NCBI GenBank assembly: GCA_029378245.1
Contig: JARKIF010000006.1
Coordinates: 2,666,001 to 2,730,000 of the forward strand
From: Roridomyces roridus
Lineage: Eukaryota > Basidiomycota > Agaricomycetes > Agaricales > Mycenaceae
DNA length: 64,000 bases
Direction: 5' to 3'
Both the position numbers and the translations under genes were made by a program. Each line of letters starts with the position of its first letter. Position 1 is the first letter of the stretch. Below the pieces are notes generated by a model. The model was not told the origin of the DNA. It did no database searches and worked only from the letters and a program-made list of their open reading frames with translations. Shown here piece after piece: positions 36,594 through 48,111 of this stretch.

Positions 36594-37529
36594 ATGCTCT
36601 CTCAAAGTACCGCCGCGCTCTTCAACAAAGCAGAAATGTTGTACACTTCTGGGGAACGTGCTCAAGCATTTGAGATCTATCGTCAATTGATTGTGCAAAT
36701 TCTGGAGCGCGAGGATGTGACTGCCCTCATTCCGAGTCCTGTCCCAGACGATTTCCCCCAAGAATTCCTGGCTATCGTCTGGCGGAATCTGCTGGCGTCT
36801 TTCCGCGAATCGCAGAGCCCTTTCACACAAGGCTGGTCCTTCACGAGCTGAGGCCACTTTGATCTAATTCTTCACAGAGTCGTGCCCGGAAGCCTACAGC
36901 CTCGTGTTTTCGTTCCGCCCTTCCGCGCCTTCCCGCTCGCATCCTCAATTCAAGGGTGTCAAAGGACAGCGTCTGCTGAAAGCCATGCAGATCACCGCGT
37001 CGTTTTGTCTCGGTATTCTAGCTTGGGAGAAGGGTGACCGAGCAACGACTGCGAAGCGGTACAAGGAAGCTCTGGATGTGGCGGCGACGCATCCCACGTT
37101 TGACTCGGTGAAACCGGGGCTGAAGCACCTCGACAAGATGATTGCGGAGGAGGTCCAGACAATCAAGGATAATCTGAGGATGCTCATCCAGAACGATGAG
37201 ATGACCGCTGGCAAGGGTGGGTCAAGGAAGGATGTGCTCCCATCGCCGCATATCCGTGTCGGCGAGGCAGGGATTGAGGCCGGAAAGACTTTTGTTGTGG
37301 CTACGGATCCGTGTGGCAGGGACGAATGCACTGAGCGCGGAGTGGGCTTCAAACGTTGCGCTACGTGCAAGAAGACCGTCTGTGAGTTATCCAATGCTTT
37401 CTCTTCCTTCTTTAACCGTGCCATAGATTGTAGCGTTGAATGCCAGAAGGACGATTGGCAGTAAGCATTGCCAACTGTTTCCTGAGCAATTCTTGACTTT
37501 CTTTCAGGAAACACAAGAAGACTCATTAA
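36594..37529 (+). CDS. MYND-type zinc-finger protein with TPR-like N-terminus
   Basis: Start MLSQSTAALFNKAEMLYTSG. Residues about 1-200 read as paired helices (AEMLYTSGERAQAFEIYRQL, ILAWEKGDRATTAKRYKEAL) like a degenerate TPR. The C-terminus is a MYND finger: CGRDEC, FKRCATCKKTVYCSVECQKD and WQKHKKTH give the C-x4-C, C-x2-C, C-x3-C and H-x3-H/C ligands, interrupted by introns at 37382-37426 and 37461-37508. MYND domains usually bind proline-rich partners; the role of this one is unknown. The start codon lies 38 bases after the IleRS stop, so its promoter must sit inside the IleRS gene or the two share a transcript. Confidence 0.88.
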
Positions 37530-37726
37530 GCGTGGGAACGTATTTGTAATCGTAGTTCGTGACCGTGTCGCATCAGGGCGACCGCGTTTGTTTGTACGGA
37601 TTTATATCATCACGTGTCATATATGAACAAGCGAGCTCGACTCGGCACTGGTCCTTCTCCATCTTGACTATTACCACTCCGTTTTCATCCTTTTTTATAC
37701 TCCGAGCTCGACGACGCCGACGCTAG

Positions 37727-39785
37727 ATGTCGACGAACCCCCTGGTGCGTGTTCATTGCCACCGACATCGTCATCATCTCTAACTTCTTGTAGCCTCGTC
37801 GTACTGGACGGTCTACTCGGGCTGCAGTACTCAAAGACAACGAAAATGCGAATGCCCGCCCTTCACGAATCACCACACGCGCGAAACCAGTAACCGCCCC
37901 CGCTGCTGCCGCCAACGTCGCTGGCAGATCCACGCGCGCGACAGCCCCAACTGCAGCGTCCAGAGCCAAACTGGGTGCTGCTGACACCAAGGCAGAGGAA
38001 CCCGCCGGGAAGAGGAAGAGAGAGGCCTTGGGCGAGGTCACCGCTCTCGCCAACAACAGGACGAGGGCGGCTCAGCTCGATAAGGGCAAGGAGAAGGAAG
38101 GGGCCGTCAAGAAGGAAGTTGCCACTGGCAAAGCCACCACCCTCATTCGCAAGACTCGTCAGCCCTTGCGTACCGTCGGTGACGTGCGTCACAATGTCGT
38201 TGACGAAACTGAGGTCAAGGCCGAGGAACTCGACGTCCCAGACGACAATGCGATGCTCATCGACCTTCCCCCGCAACCCGCCCTGCCCGCCGCTCCCATC
38301 CGAAAGTCCCTCGTCCCCAGAGAAAACACTGCCGTTGCCACTCGCCGTTCGGATGTCGCCTCCCGTCGCGTTACTCGTTCGTCCGTCAACGCTGCCCAAC
38401 GACCCCCAGCTCTCGAGGACGAGGACGACGAGGAGAACCGTCCCCACAAGCGGCCCAGAACGTCTTCCGAGGGTCCTGAAGACACGGAAGAGGATGAGGA
38501 AGCTGTGCGGTTGCAAAATGAAGAGGATGAGATCAACGCGCGTATCGCGGCAGAGCTCGAGGCATATGCGAACGGCGAGCCCGAAGCCGACCCTGAGACT
38601 TCACCTTGGGACGATCTCGATGCTGATGACGCCGATGACCCGGTCATGGTCAGCGAGTATGTCGTCGACATTTTCAAATACCTCAAGCAAGTCGAGGTAC
38701 GTCTTGCTCCAGCTTATCTTGCAATCTTTTAACATGTTCATTTCAGCTGATTACCATGCCCAACCCGAACTACATGGCCAGCCAGACTGAGCTCGCTTGG
38801 AAAATGCGAGGCGTCCTCAACGATTGGCTCATCCAATTGCACGTCCGTTTCCGCTTGCTCTCCGAAACTCTCTTCCTATGCGTCAACATCATCGACCGTT
38901 TCCTCTCGGCCCGTGTCGTATCTCTGGCCAAGCTCCAGTTGGTTGGTGTCACGTGCATGTTCATCGCCGCCAAATTCGAGGAGGTGGTGGCGCCTTCGGT
39001 GACACAGTTCCTCGAGTGCGCTGATTCGTCGTACACGGAGGCGGAAATTCTGCAGGCAGAAAGATATGTGCTCAAGACGCTCGATTGGAACCTGAGCTAC
39101 CCGAACCCCGTCCACTACCTGAGGCGGATAAGCAAGGCCGATGACTACAACCTCAAGGCGAGGACGCTCGGCAAATATTTATTGGAGATTGGGTGCTTGG
39201 AATGGCGGCTCATTGCTGCGCCGCCTTCGTTGCTTGCTGCTGCTGCTATTTGGCTTGCGAGGATCGCTTTGGGTGACGAGAATTGGGTACGTGTCTTCAT
39301 CCCCGGATTGTATATGCTTGCTCAATGTGCAACAGACCCCAAACTTGGCACACTATTCGTCCTACCCAGAGAGCGCTCTGCTCCCGACAGCGAACCTGAT
39401 GTTGAACTACATCCTGAAGCCCGCGCGTCATGACGCGTTCTTCACCAAGTATGCTGGAAAGAAGTTCTCCAAGGCCAGCGTTTTCATGCAGCAGTGGGCG
39501 CGTGAGCGCTGGGAGGAGGGCCAGACGGTGGATCTTGCGGAGGAGCTTGCGGAGCTCAAGAGTGAGATCCGTGTGGAGAGGGTGCACGAGGAGGTGCGTC
39601 TCGAGAAGGAGCAAAAGAAGCGGGACACGGAGGCAGCGGAGAGGGCAGAGAGGCGGGCCAAGATTCGGGATTCGATTGCGGCGGCCACTGCGTCGTCGAC
39701 GTCGCTCTCTACGAGGAGAAGGCCCGAGGTTGTGCTGCAGCCCGTTGCCAAGGCTCGCCTGTCCCGACCCCCGCCCGCTCGGTGA
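37727..39785 (+). CDS. B-type (mitotic) cyclin
   Basis: Regulatory subunit of the Cdk1 kinase, nuclear. Start MSTNPLPRRTGRSTRAAVLK, with an intron inside the first codons (about 37744-37794). The disordered N-terminal half has a destruction-box-like KREALGEVTALAN (about residues 75-87) and KR-rich NLS-like patches. The cyclin box opens with VSEYVVDIFKYLKQVELITM, followed by MPNPNYMASQ, WKMRGVLNDWLIQLHVRFRL (the MRxIL-W-h signature), LFLCVNIIDRFLSAR, LQLVGVTCMFIAAKFEE and YVLKTLDWNLSYPNPVHYLR. The C-terminal cyclin fold (LEWRLIAAPPSLLAAAAIWL, MLNYILKPARHDAFFTKYAG) and a long charged tail follow. Introns at 38697-38747 and 39284-39334. It is B-type because of the D-box and the Tyr/Met-Ala spacing. 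No frame damage. Confidence 0.95.
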
Positions 39786-40864
39786 ACTGGGTTGCGCTGC
39801 GCTGCGATTCCTTTCAGCTCACCTCATCCTACCACCCTCTCGCATTGACAATGATGCTGTTTCATCTACCACCAAATCCCATCCATCTCCATCCATCGAC
39901 ACTGTAATCAACGACCTTTCCCTTTTTCACCATCTCGACACGACGCGCAGTAACAGCCTATCCCTCGACACCCCTTTCTTCCTCCACAACCGTTCCTCCC
40001 AATGTTCTCCCGCCCGTCCTCGATTTGTTGTTCGGTTTCGGCTTTTTTTTCAATCCATTGTACTCTTAACCCATCCATCCAACATTAACAACAAGAACAA
40101 AATCATCTTCACTTCACACCTCCATCCTTGGCGTTGCATTTACGATCCCAATGGCGTGGCGGCGGACGGCTTTTTTATATTTATATTTAAGAGTGCATCT
40201 CCACATCCTTCGCGTTTCTTTTTTTTCCGGCGCCACCGTTGTGTATTCGATACAGGGTCTGTACTTGGCTGCTAGATAATAGAAATATGCGTTGAGCACG
40301 AGATTGGTTCGAGGAAGTTTTGAGATTGACCATGGCAAACTTGAGCAAGAGTGGATTTGACGGTCGAGCTGTCCAGGAACAGGAGCCAGTTGAGTTGCGC
40401 CGAACCAGTTCTAACCTGGCTCGAGACCGCCTCTCTCGTAGTGTTGCCTGGTTCTGAAGACAGTCTTTCGAAACTCCATCTCGAATGTCTTCTTCATTCT
40501 CCGCCTCCAATGATTCTTCAGTCCGCTCACTGAACAAGGCATACAAAATCAATCATATTCCGCAGAAAACTCATGCGTTAGTGGGATGTGGATGCAGAGC
40601 TACATGGACGTAGATAGGTATACTATACGACTGACTAGATGTGGGTGTAGTGGACGTGGAAGTGAAAGGGGGTACGACGGTGCTCTTCAAGTGGTTAGGG
40701 GGAACGGTGATGGGACAACAGATGATGATACACGAGCACCGAAGGAAAGGGAGGTGTAGATGGATGGATGGATGCATTTAGTGGATTGCAGCAAACGACG
40801 ACGAAGATGAAGATAGCGAGGCAGAGGGGAGAGTTGGGAATGGGAGTGGGACAGCCACGGCTAG
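39786..40864. other. Convergent 3' region between cyclin (+) and bZIP factor (-)
   Basis: About 1.1 kb with no protein-like frame. The left part is C/T-rich with ccatccatc motifs, the right part G/A-rich with complementary gatggatgg motifs. It should hold both 3' UTRs. Confidence 0.5.
40758..40774. repeat. (GATG)n microsatellite
   Basis: Four tandem GATG units lie about 90 bases after the bZIP stop codon (in the 3' UTR of the minus-strand gene). Confidence 0.75.
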
Positions 40865-42481
40865 TCAGGGCTGCGTCCCGTCAAAAGAGAACATGATTCC
40901 ATGCCCTCTCAGCATCTCCTGACCCATCATGGCGCGCTCCCGCCACATGGTCACCTCCTGCTCGAGTTTGACAACACTGTCCTCGAGCTCCTGCTGGTGA
41001 GCAAGCTTGCGCTTCCGGCTCTTGCGAGCGGCAATAGTGTTCTGCCGCCGTTTGTACTCGATGGTCTCCTGCTCGCTCGCGGTGGGCGACAGCTGGCCGA
41101 GGTCATCCTCGTCGTCACCAAACGCCACCGAGTGCGCCCGCTTCTTGGCAAAGACGGCGGGAACCGCCTTGCGGGACGTCGCTGAGGGCGTAAGGTAGGT
41201 ACGCTTCTGCGTCGGTGCATCGAGTGGGATGAGGGAATTAGCGGTGATGTTCTTGCGTGTGCCCGTGGAACCGCCTGAGCGACGGCGCAGGGACGCCAAA
41301 GGAGCAGGGGGAGGGGGAGGAGGGATGACAGGGCCGGTCTTGGTAGAGGTCGTCGCGGCAGGCTCGATGGAATCGAGAGCAGGGGTATCGGGGCTGATCT
41401 CCCACATGTTGGCCGTGTTTGGCAGCTTGGGCAAGGCGGATGGGGCGGGCGAGTCGGGCGTCAAGCCTGCGTCGCCGAACAGCGGGGCATCCCATCCGTG
41501 TTCAGCTCCGCCAGTGATGAGTGGGCCAGTGCCAAAGTCGTCGCCAAGCATGCCAATGGCTGGCGTGCCAAGGAACTCACTGAAAGGGGTGTCGATTGGG
41601 CTGGTAAAGTCGCCCACCGACTCCTCGAAAGGTGAGGTGAGGAACGGCGAGTCAAAGAGGGGAGACTCGTCGCCCCCGCAGGCAGAGTCATAGTTGAACA
41701 AGGCGTCCTCGTCGATGAGAGGAGAGGCCTCGTCGATGAGAGGAGAGGCCTCGTCGAAGCTGTCGCCGAGGCTGCGGAACTCGGGCGAAGCTGCGAGCAT
41801 GGGGTTAGAACTCGGGTGACGACGCGACAAGGGCTGTGGAATACCCATAAAGTTGTCCAGAGCGCGCATGGTGGACTCGATATCATGAGACTCGAGTGCG
41901 CTCGGGTCGACGGCCGCTGATGCCGTGGCGGGGGTGTCACTGTGGTGTGCCCGCATGGCCAAATAATTACTGAGCATTGAATTAAAATCGGTGGGTGCTG
42001 GTGATGGTTTACGTGGAGCGGCTACTGGTCGTGGTGGTGGTGGCAAGGTCTGGGGAATCCCATGGTGGGCGGCGAGGTCCTGTGTGGAGGAGAAAATCTG
42101 GAAGGATGTCCGAGGACGAGTGGTGTCGGTGTTCAGGTCTGGGCTCGAAAGCGGACTTTCAAGGGGGGAGATGGGGAAGCCATTGAAGCGAGGTGCCGGT
42201 GACGGAGGACGGAAAGAGGCCGAGGGGTTCAGAGAACGAACATCTTGGCACTTTGTGGCAAGAGTGTTATCGGCTGGGACGGAAATTGCGACGGGTTGGG
42301 TGGTGTTAGATGGGAAGATGGTGGGAGGCGGCACGATTAACAAGTGCGGCCTGGGTCGTCTGCAATCCGAAGTTAGCTGGGGTTGGTCAAAGACGTCGTC
42401 GTCTGCGTCGTCAAAGACGGCTGTGGATGACAGCATGGGGGATGTGTGCCAGTGGCCTTGAGCCAGACTCGGGATATCCAT
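40865..42481 (-). CDS. bZIP transcription factor of the GCN4/CPC1 type
   Basis: Single-exon, 538-residue DNA-binding activator. The N-terminus MDIPSLAQGHWHTSPMLSST is followed by a long Ser/Pro/acidic activation region. A basic region and short leucine zipper lie at the extreme C-terminus: EYKRRQNTIAARKSRKRKLA (the N-x2-AA-x2-SR signature), then a heptad run LEDSVVKLEQEVTMWRERA. The C-terminal position and the NTIAARKSR core match GCN4/CPC1, the general amino-acid control factor, which binds TGASTCA sites. A DEASPLI heptapeptide is duplicated (21-base repeat at about 41707-41755) inside the acidic region. A TATA-like CATATAAGG lies at 42632-42640 on the minus strand, about 150 bases upstream of the start. 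The GCN4 assignment rests on the bZIP; the rest of the protein is not conserved enough to judge by eye. Confidence 0.88.
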   Translation of the reverse strand: MDIPSLAQGHWHTSPMLSSTAVFDDADDDVFDQPQLTSDCRRPRPHLLIVPPPTIFPSNTTQPVAISVPADNTLATKCQDVRSLNPSASFRPPSPAPRFNGFPISPLESPLSSPDLNTDTTRPRTSFQIFSSTQDLAAHHGIPQTLPPPPRPVAAPRKPSPAPTDFNSMLSNYLAMRAHHSDTPATASAAVDPSALESHDIESTMRALDNFMGIPQPLSRRHPSSNPMLAASPEFRSLGDSFDEASPLIDEASPLIDEDALFNYDSACGGDESPLFDSPFLTSPFEESVGDFTSPIDTPFSEFLGTPAIGMLGDDFGTGPLITGGAEHGWDAPLFGDAGLTPDSPAPSALPKLPNTANMWEISPDTPALDSIEPAATTSTKTGPVIPPPPPPAPLASLRRRSGGSTGTRKNITANSLIPLDAPTQKRTYLTPSATSRKAVPAVFAKKRAHSVAFGDDEDDLGQLSPTASEQETIEYKRRQNTIAARKSRKRKLAHQQELEDSVVKLEQEVTMWRERAMMGQEMLRGHGIMFSFDGTQP

Positions 42482-43335
42482 TGTACTTTTGTCGAGGGGA
42501 GAAACTCACAACACGCTGGAGCTGCCTCAGAGATGAACTGCTGGGCGGCCAGAAACAACTGAGGCAGAATGCTCGTCTGCGTCAGTTGGTTGGGGTGGGG
42601 GAGAACAAGAGGGCGTTCTGTCAGATCGGTGCCTTATATGTAATCAAATTTCAAAGTCCGCTCGTGCGCAGCCTCCGCGTCAATTCAAGACCTGTGCCCG
42701 TTCGTCGCAAATACATTCAGCCCGTAATTTGACACGTCCCCTCTCGTCGTTTGAAACTGTTCTGCTCGCCCCTCCACGTCCTCGACAACGACGGCTTGTC
42801 CTCCCCGTTGTGGGTCACCATCAAAAACGAGTCAGATACGGTTCCGGATTTGTCATTAATTGGCGCCGACGCGACGCGTACGCGTGGCGCGCCCAGATTC
42901 TTGTCATCCCGCAGCTACAGCCTTGAGCGGCCGTACAGCTCTGGGTTTGCATATGGTATTCCGTCCTTTGCAGCAACCCAAGAACCACCAAAAGCTGTAG
43001 AATGGGTAGCCGCGAACCACGGAACATGTTAGGCGCCCAACTCGGAGAATAAAGGTCGCCGACGGACAAAAGCACCTGTTTTCCGCGTGTGACCGACTCA
43101 CAGATGCTAATGTGAGATGGATTTGACTGGACCAGAGGGCAAGCGCAACGTCGTCGAGAATACTTGGTCGTGCAGTTTAGGTCAGGGTTGAAGGAAGGCA
43201 TTCTGGTGAGGGAAACCAAGCAGAACAGAACAGGAGGGTCGAAATCAAGTCGAAATGCAGAGGTGTTGAGGAGCCAACAAAGCTTTTAGAAATTAGAGCG
43301 ACAGGAGGACAATGAACTGGAGGGAAACGAGGTGC

Positions 43336-43343
43336 TTTATATA
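43336..43343 (-). promoter_or_regulatory. TATA-like box, minus strand
   Basis: Reads TATATAAA on the minus strand. It would direct transcription leftward, toward the bZIP gene, starting about 850 bases upstream of its ATG. Confidence 0.45.
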
Positions 43344-43358
43344 CCCGCATCCACAACA

Positions 43359-43365
43359 TGAGTCA
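43359..43365. promoter_or_regulatory. GCN4/AP-1 type site TGAGTCA
   Basis: A perfect TGASTCA element about 16 bases upstream of the minus-strand TATA box, in the promoter region next to a GCN4-type bZIP gene. Autoregulation is known for fungal cpcA/CPC1 genes; for this site it is inference. Confidence 0.45.
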
Positions 43366-43717
43366 CCCCGACTTCCCGTAACTGACTCCACTGCGCATGC
43401 GCCGCACTGCAATCGTGAGTCGAGTCGGGGTTCGGGGTTCGGCTTTGGTCGTCGGCCGACACTAATGCTGTTCAGTTAGATTAGGAAAGGCATGAACACA
43501 CGTCCAAAGGTTGGCCTGGTCTGTTGTGGTTCCTGCTTAAATGACTGTGAATCTCGTCTGGAGGCTGCTCACGCATAGCTGTAGGTAGTGTCGAGGTAAG
43601 TAGTGAACAAAAGCCAACAATTGCGGATCATTGATCAAAACATTTTTACCTCCGTCTTTCATCTTTGGTTCAATCTGGCCTTGATGGCGTGTTGCTCGAA
43701 AACCTGAGTCGCCGGCG

Positions 43718-43724
43718 TATATAA
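43718..43724 (+). promoter_or_regulatory. TATA box of the nitrite reductase gene
   Basis: TATATAA about 97 bases upstream of the nitrite reductase start codon, a normal fungal spacing. A CTTATC (GATA-factor core on the other strand) lies at 43805-43810, but it is so close to the start codon that its role is doubtful. Confidence 0.5.
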
Positions 43725-43820
43725 CACTTGAGACTCCGATGGGAATGCCGAAAAGATCTCGAATTCTAGACCCTGCTCATTAGTAGCCAATCATCTGTCG
43801 CCGTCTTATCGCATTTGAAC

Positions 43821-46800
43821 ATGGCTACTACTACTGACGACTCTGGAAAGTATGTCTACTCTGGCGACCGCGAGGTTATCTTTATTGGTGGGTCGAGCTC
43901 GTAGGGCGCAAACCCTTCTCTCTAACTTATACTTACTTAGCTGGACTCGGGATGGTCGGGATTGGTACGGATTTTTTGTTCTGCATCTTCGACTCATGGT
44001 GACGGCCTCAGCTTTCATCGAGAAACTCTTGAATCTCGACGCAGAGAAGAAATATTTTCTGGTCACTTGTGGAGAAGAGCAGCATTTTGCCTACAATCGT
44101 GTCGGGTACGGGGAGCGCCTGCTTCACACCTTGCTTGCCTAACTTTTTTCCAAGGTTGACAGAGTATTTCGCGCATCGCAATGTGTGCAACCCTTTTCAT
44201 ATTATTGAACACCGCAATTGAACATTTTCAAGGTCGAAGACTTGTATCTCAACCCACCTTCCTGGTATTCCGAATAAAAGCCAGAGAGCTTTCGTTACTT
44301 CCTTGGAGAATCCGTCACCTCAATCTCGCCCAAAGACCATCTCGTCCACACATCCAAGGGTCACGTCTTCAAATACGACAAATGCGTTCTAGCCACCGGA
44401 TCTCATGCGAGCCTTCCTCCCTACGTTACTCCGGAACAAGCGAGCTTGCGTGGCGTCTTCGTGTACCGCAATATTGCAGATCTGGATGGAATCATTTCTT
44501 ATGCAGAAACGGGCGTCGTCCAGAAGGCGGTGGTCGTCGGAGGCGGTCTGCTTGGGTTGGAAGCGGCCAAAGCGGTCTACGATCTGCCATCGTGAGTTAT
44601 ATTTGAAGAGTCTTCCCGACTTACTAACGCATTCTTTACAGCATTCCAGAGGTAGCCATCATCCACCGTCAAGGGCATCTCTTGTCTCGTCAATTAGATG
44701 CCAGCGCGGGTGAGATGGTCCTCCGAAAAATCCAGGCCATGGGAGTGCAGGTTTTAACCAGTTGCTCCCCTGTGGAGCAGCTCAGTCGGCCAGAAGAAGG
44801 CGCAGACGTGTTTACGGGCTTGAAACTCTCCGACGGCTCGATAATCCACGCAGACATGGTCATTTATGCGATCGGCATCAAACCTCGGGATGAAATTGCC
44901 CGTGCAAGTGGGATTGAATGCAGCCCCGCGGGCGGGATTATCGTTCGGGATGATCTGCAGACGTCAGCCAAAGACGTTTATGCCATCGGCGAATGCGCCA
45001 GTTGGAAAGGAAATACGTATGGACTCATCGGGCCTGGAAGTAAGTTCGCTGTGGTACATTCGAGCCGACATTTAACGGAAAGCGCAGTCGAAATGGCCGA
45101 CATTTTGTCATTCAATCTCACTCAAACCAATTCACATGCGCCTAGGAAGATGAACGCGCCGGATTTGAGTACCAAATTAAAGTGCGGTTTCTTTCCGCCA
45201 AAGTTTCTGTGTGTTGAACTTGATTAGGTTGATGGGTATCGACGTTGCTTCGTTCGGGGACTATTTCGCGGACACGAAATCGATCGACGCTCAAATCCAG
45301 GTAGTCGAAAAATTCAACGACAAAGCAAAACCCGCCGTAGAAATCGCGATTGATGAATCGAAGTCGAACAGCGACAAACCAATCAAGTGTCTCGTGTACA
45401 ACGACCCATTCGGTTCTACATACAAGAAGTATATATTCACAGCGGATGGTAAATACCTTCTTGGAGGCCAGATGATCGGCGACGTTGCGGATTATGTCAA
45501 GCTTGTTGCGATTGTCAAGAAGAAGGTATGGGAGCTTATTTTTCTAGGCAGATCTTTGAACTGGACGTTTTAATTTAGAAAGCGCTCGAAGTCCCCCCGT
45601 CTGAGCTTATTGTCGGGGCGAAACGAGGAGGCGAGGACGATGGGAAGGACCTGGATGACGATGCTCAAGTTTGCAGCTGCCATGTTTGTTGTTTCAACAC
45701 TGGCGCAATCAACCTACTGACTTCGTGAACAGGGCGTTGAAAAGGGGAGGATCGCTCAATGCGTCAGAGACGAGGGATGTACGACGCTTGCTGATGTCAA
45801 AAAGAAGACAAAGGCCGGAACAGGTTGCGGGGGTTGCATGCCGCTGGCAAGTATTCAATCCGAGGAATTATATTCGCTCATCCCGAAAATACATCTAGGT
45901 GACCAGCATTTTCAACGCAGAGATGAAGAAAGCAGGCCACAAAGTGAATAATTACCTCTGCCCCCATTTTGCCATGTCTCGCGCCGATCTATTCGCCGTG
46001 GTCCGAGTCAAAAAGCTGCGGGACTTTACCGAAATAATGGGCACGTTGGGAGTAAACAAAGACTCTCTGGGCTGCGAAATCTGCAAGCCGGCGATTGGGA
46101 GCATCTTATCGAGCTTGTAAGCTACCAGGTCTTTCTGCCCGACTCGATCCAAAATTTGAACAGATACAGCGAACATATTATGACACCGAGTCACCACCAG
46201 AACCAAGATACGAACGACCGCTTTTTGGGAAATATTCAACGCAACGGAACGTTCTCTGTCGTCCCGCGGATCGCTGCCGGAGAGGTCACTCCAGACGGCC
46301 TCATCGCTATTGGTCAGGTAGCGAAAAAGTACGGTCTATACACCAAGGTTGGCATTTGAACCCCCTATGTTGAAAATTGCTCAATGGAGGATTAGATCAC
46401 TGGTGGCCAGCGAATCGATCTTTTCGGTTCGACATCTCATTCTTCTGGAATACTACTGAATTTTCGTACAGGCGCTCGTAAAGATGATTTACCGGACATT
46501 TGGGAAGAACTCAATAGCGCTGGATTCGAGAGTGGTCATGCGTACGGGAAAGCTCTGCGTACTGTCAAGTCATGTGTGGGGACGACATGGTGCCGATATG
46601 GAGTTGGCGACTCGGTGGGTCTAGCGGTACAGTTGGAGAACAGATATCGTGGTGTTCGGAGTCCGCACAAGTTCAAAGGCGGCATTTCTGGCTGCGTCAG
46701 AGAGTGCGCTGAAGCACAGAGTAAAGATTTCGGGGTTATTGCGACAGATAAAGGATGGAATAGTGCGTTCAAGCTTTCAGCTGTTCGTTCATGTATTTAC

Positions 46801-48025
46801 TGTTCCAGTCTTTGTTGGTGGTAATGGCGGCGCGACTCCAGTAAGTAGGCTGTTTTTTCTTATGTGAACTGTAATTCACGGTCTTTAGCGACATGCCGAG
46901 TTGTTCGCGAGGGACGTACCACCGACTCAAGTCATTCGAATCATCGACCGGTATTTGGCGTACTATATTATGACCGCAGATAGATTGCAGCGGACGGCTC
47001 GTTGGATCGAGAACATGGACGGCGGCATTGAGGTAAGATTCCTCTTGGAGATGACATACTCTCATGTTGAAACAGAAACTCCGTCGAGTGATTCTCCAGG
47101 ACGAACTCGGAATTTGTGCTGAACTGGATGCCCTGATGGACAATCTGGTGAATACGTACCAGGACGAGTGGGCTCAGGCTGTCAAAGGTTGCGATTCCAA
47201 TCCCGATAATTCTCTTGCTCACAACTGGGTTAGACCCGGCCAAACGCAAGCAATTCAAACAGTTCGTTAATACCGAAGAACGGCGCCCGCAGTCGGAGAT
47301 GGTCACTGAACGTGGCCAGCAGCGCCCTGCAGATTGGGCCAAGGATTATCCTCCCGCCAAGTTCACTGGAGATCAATTGAAAACCCCAACGTCTGACTGG
47401 GTTTGGGTGACGATGCTTTCCAAGGATGATATGGTGCCGTCCGATACGGGAACAACCAGCGTTGCAGTTAAATACGGAGAAACCCAATTGGCGGTTTTCC
47501 ATGTCCCGAAGCGAGGTTATTTTGCAACTCAACAGATGTAAGTCGCCCATAGTTTAGTTCCTTTCGAACTCATCTTTGCCCAGGTGCCCTCATCGTCGGT
47601 GAGCAACCAAATTAATTTCATCTGCACAATTTCATTGTCAATAGGGCTTTTGTCCTCGATCACGGAATTATTGGCGAATCTCCCCAAGGAGCTCCAGTGC
47701 GTCTGTTTTATTTTCATGACCGTCTAGTACAAACCTTGTTCCCAAGTATGTCTCGTGCCCGATCCACAAGCGTAACTATACGCTCACGGGAGGAGCCTGT
47801 CTGAACGACGTGGACTACCAGATTCTCACCTTTGAGGCTCGGGAGAATCCGGATAACAGTAGTGAGATTCAGCTGCGGCTTCCGCCGAAAGAGGATCTTG
47901 ATGCTGTACTGGCGACGGAAAAGTGGATGGTCAGACAAGCAGAATCGGAGGCTTTGGGATTAAATGCGGCTACGCAGGTGGAAATCGTAGGAGCAGCTGG
48001 GTGCGGGGGCAACTTGGACTGGTAG
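43821..48025 (+). CDS. Assimilatory NAD(P)H nitrite reductase
   Basis: Reduces nitrite to ammonium in nitrate assimilation (fungal niiA/nir type; bacterial NirB fused to NirD), cytoplasmic. Start MATTTDDSGKYVYSG. The FAD/NAD(P) module has VFKYDKCVLATGSHASLPPY, VVVGGGLLGLEAAKAVYDL and VYAIGECASWKGNTYGLIGP. A BFD-like [2Fe-2S] domain has VCSCHNV ... CGGCMPL. The siroheme/[4Fe-4S] domain has the ligands SCVGTTWCRYG (C-x5-C) and ISGCVRECAEA (C-x3-C). A NirD-like Rieske-type domain near the C-terminus has CPHRRAF and YVSCPIHKRNY. The end is AAGCGGNLDW. About 18 short introns; I found no obligatory frameshift. No nitrate reductase or nitrate transporter is in the window. RPN1 starts 87 bases downstream. 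Confidence 0.95.
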
Positions 48026-48111
48026 ATGATCGTTGTACGAGAAAGGGAATTGATGTGTTTTGATTTGTCAGCTGGTACGCGCGTCGCGTTGTTTCTCTCC
48101 ATTTCTGCCCA

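Larger units (their letters stand above)
42482..43820. other. Divergent 1.3-kb promoter region (bZIP / nitrite reductase)
   Basis: The largest gene-free gap of the window. It contains TATA-like boxes for both strands, a TGAGTCA site and several near-matches (TGACTCC, TGAGTCG). It also holds moderately open frames between 42750 and 43220 on both strands that match no family I know. A minus-strand transcript from the TATA at 43336 would contain an upstream AUG at about 43201. Whether this stretch is leader, a small gene or plain spacer is unresolved. Confidence 0.5.

Noticed and set aside
40865..42700. GCN4-style uORFs in the proximal bZIP leader
   Set aside because: No ATG exists on the minus strand between the near TATA-like box (42632) and the start codon, so classical uORF control would need the distal promoter.
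42751..43032. Small plus-strand gene between bZIP and nitrite reductase
   Set aside because: The frame has no ATG at its beginning, matches no family and overlaps an equally open minus-strand frame; kept only as an unresolved region.
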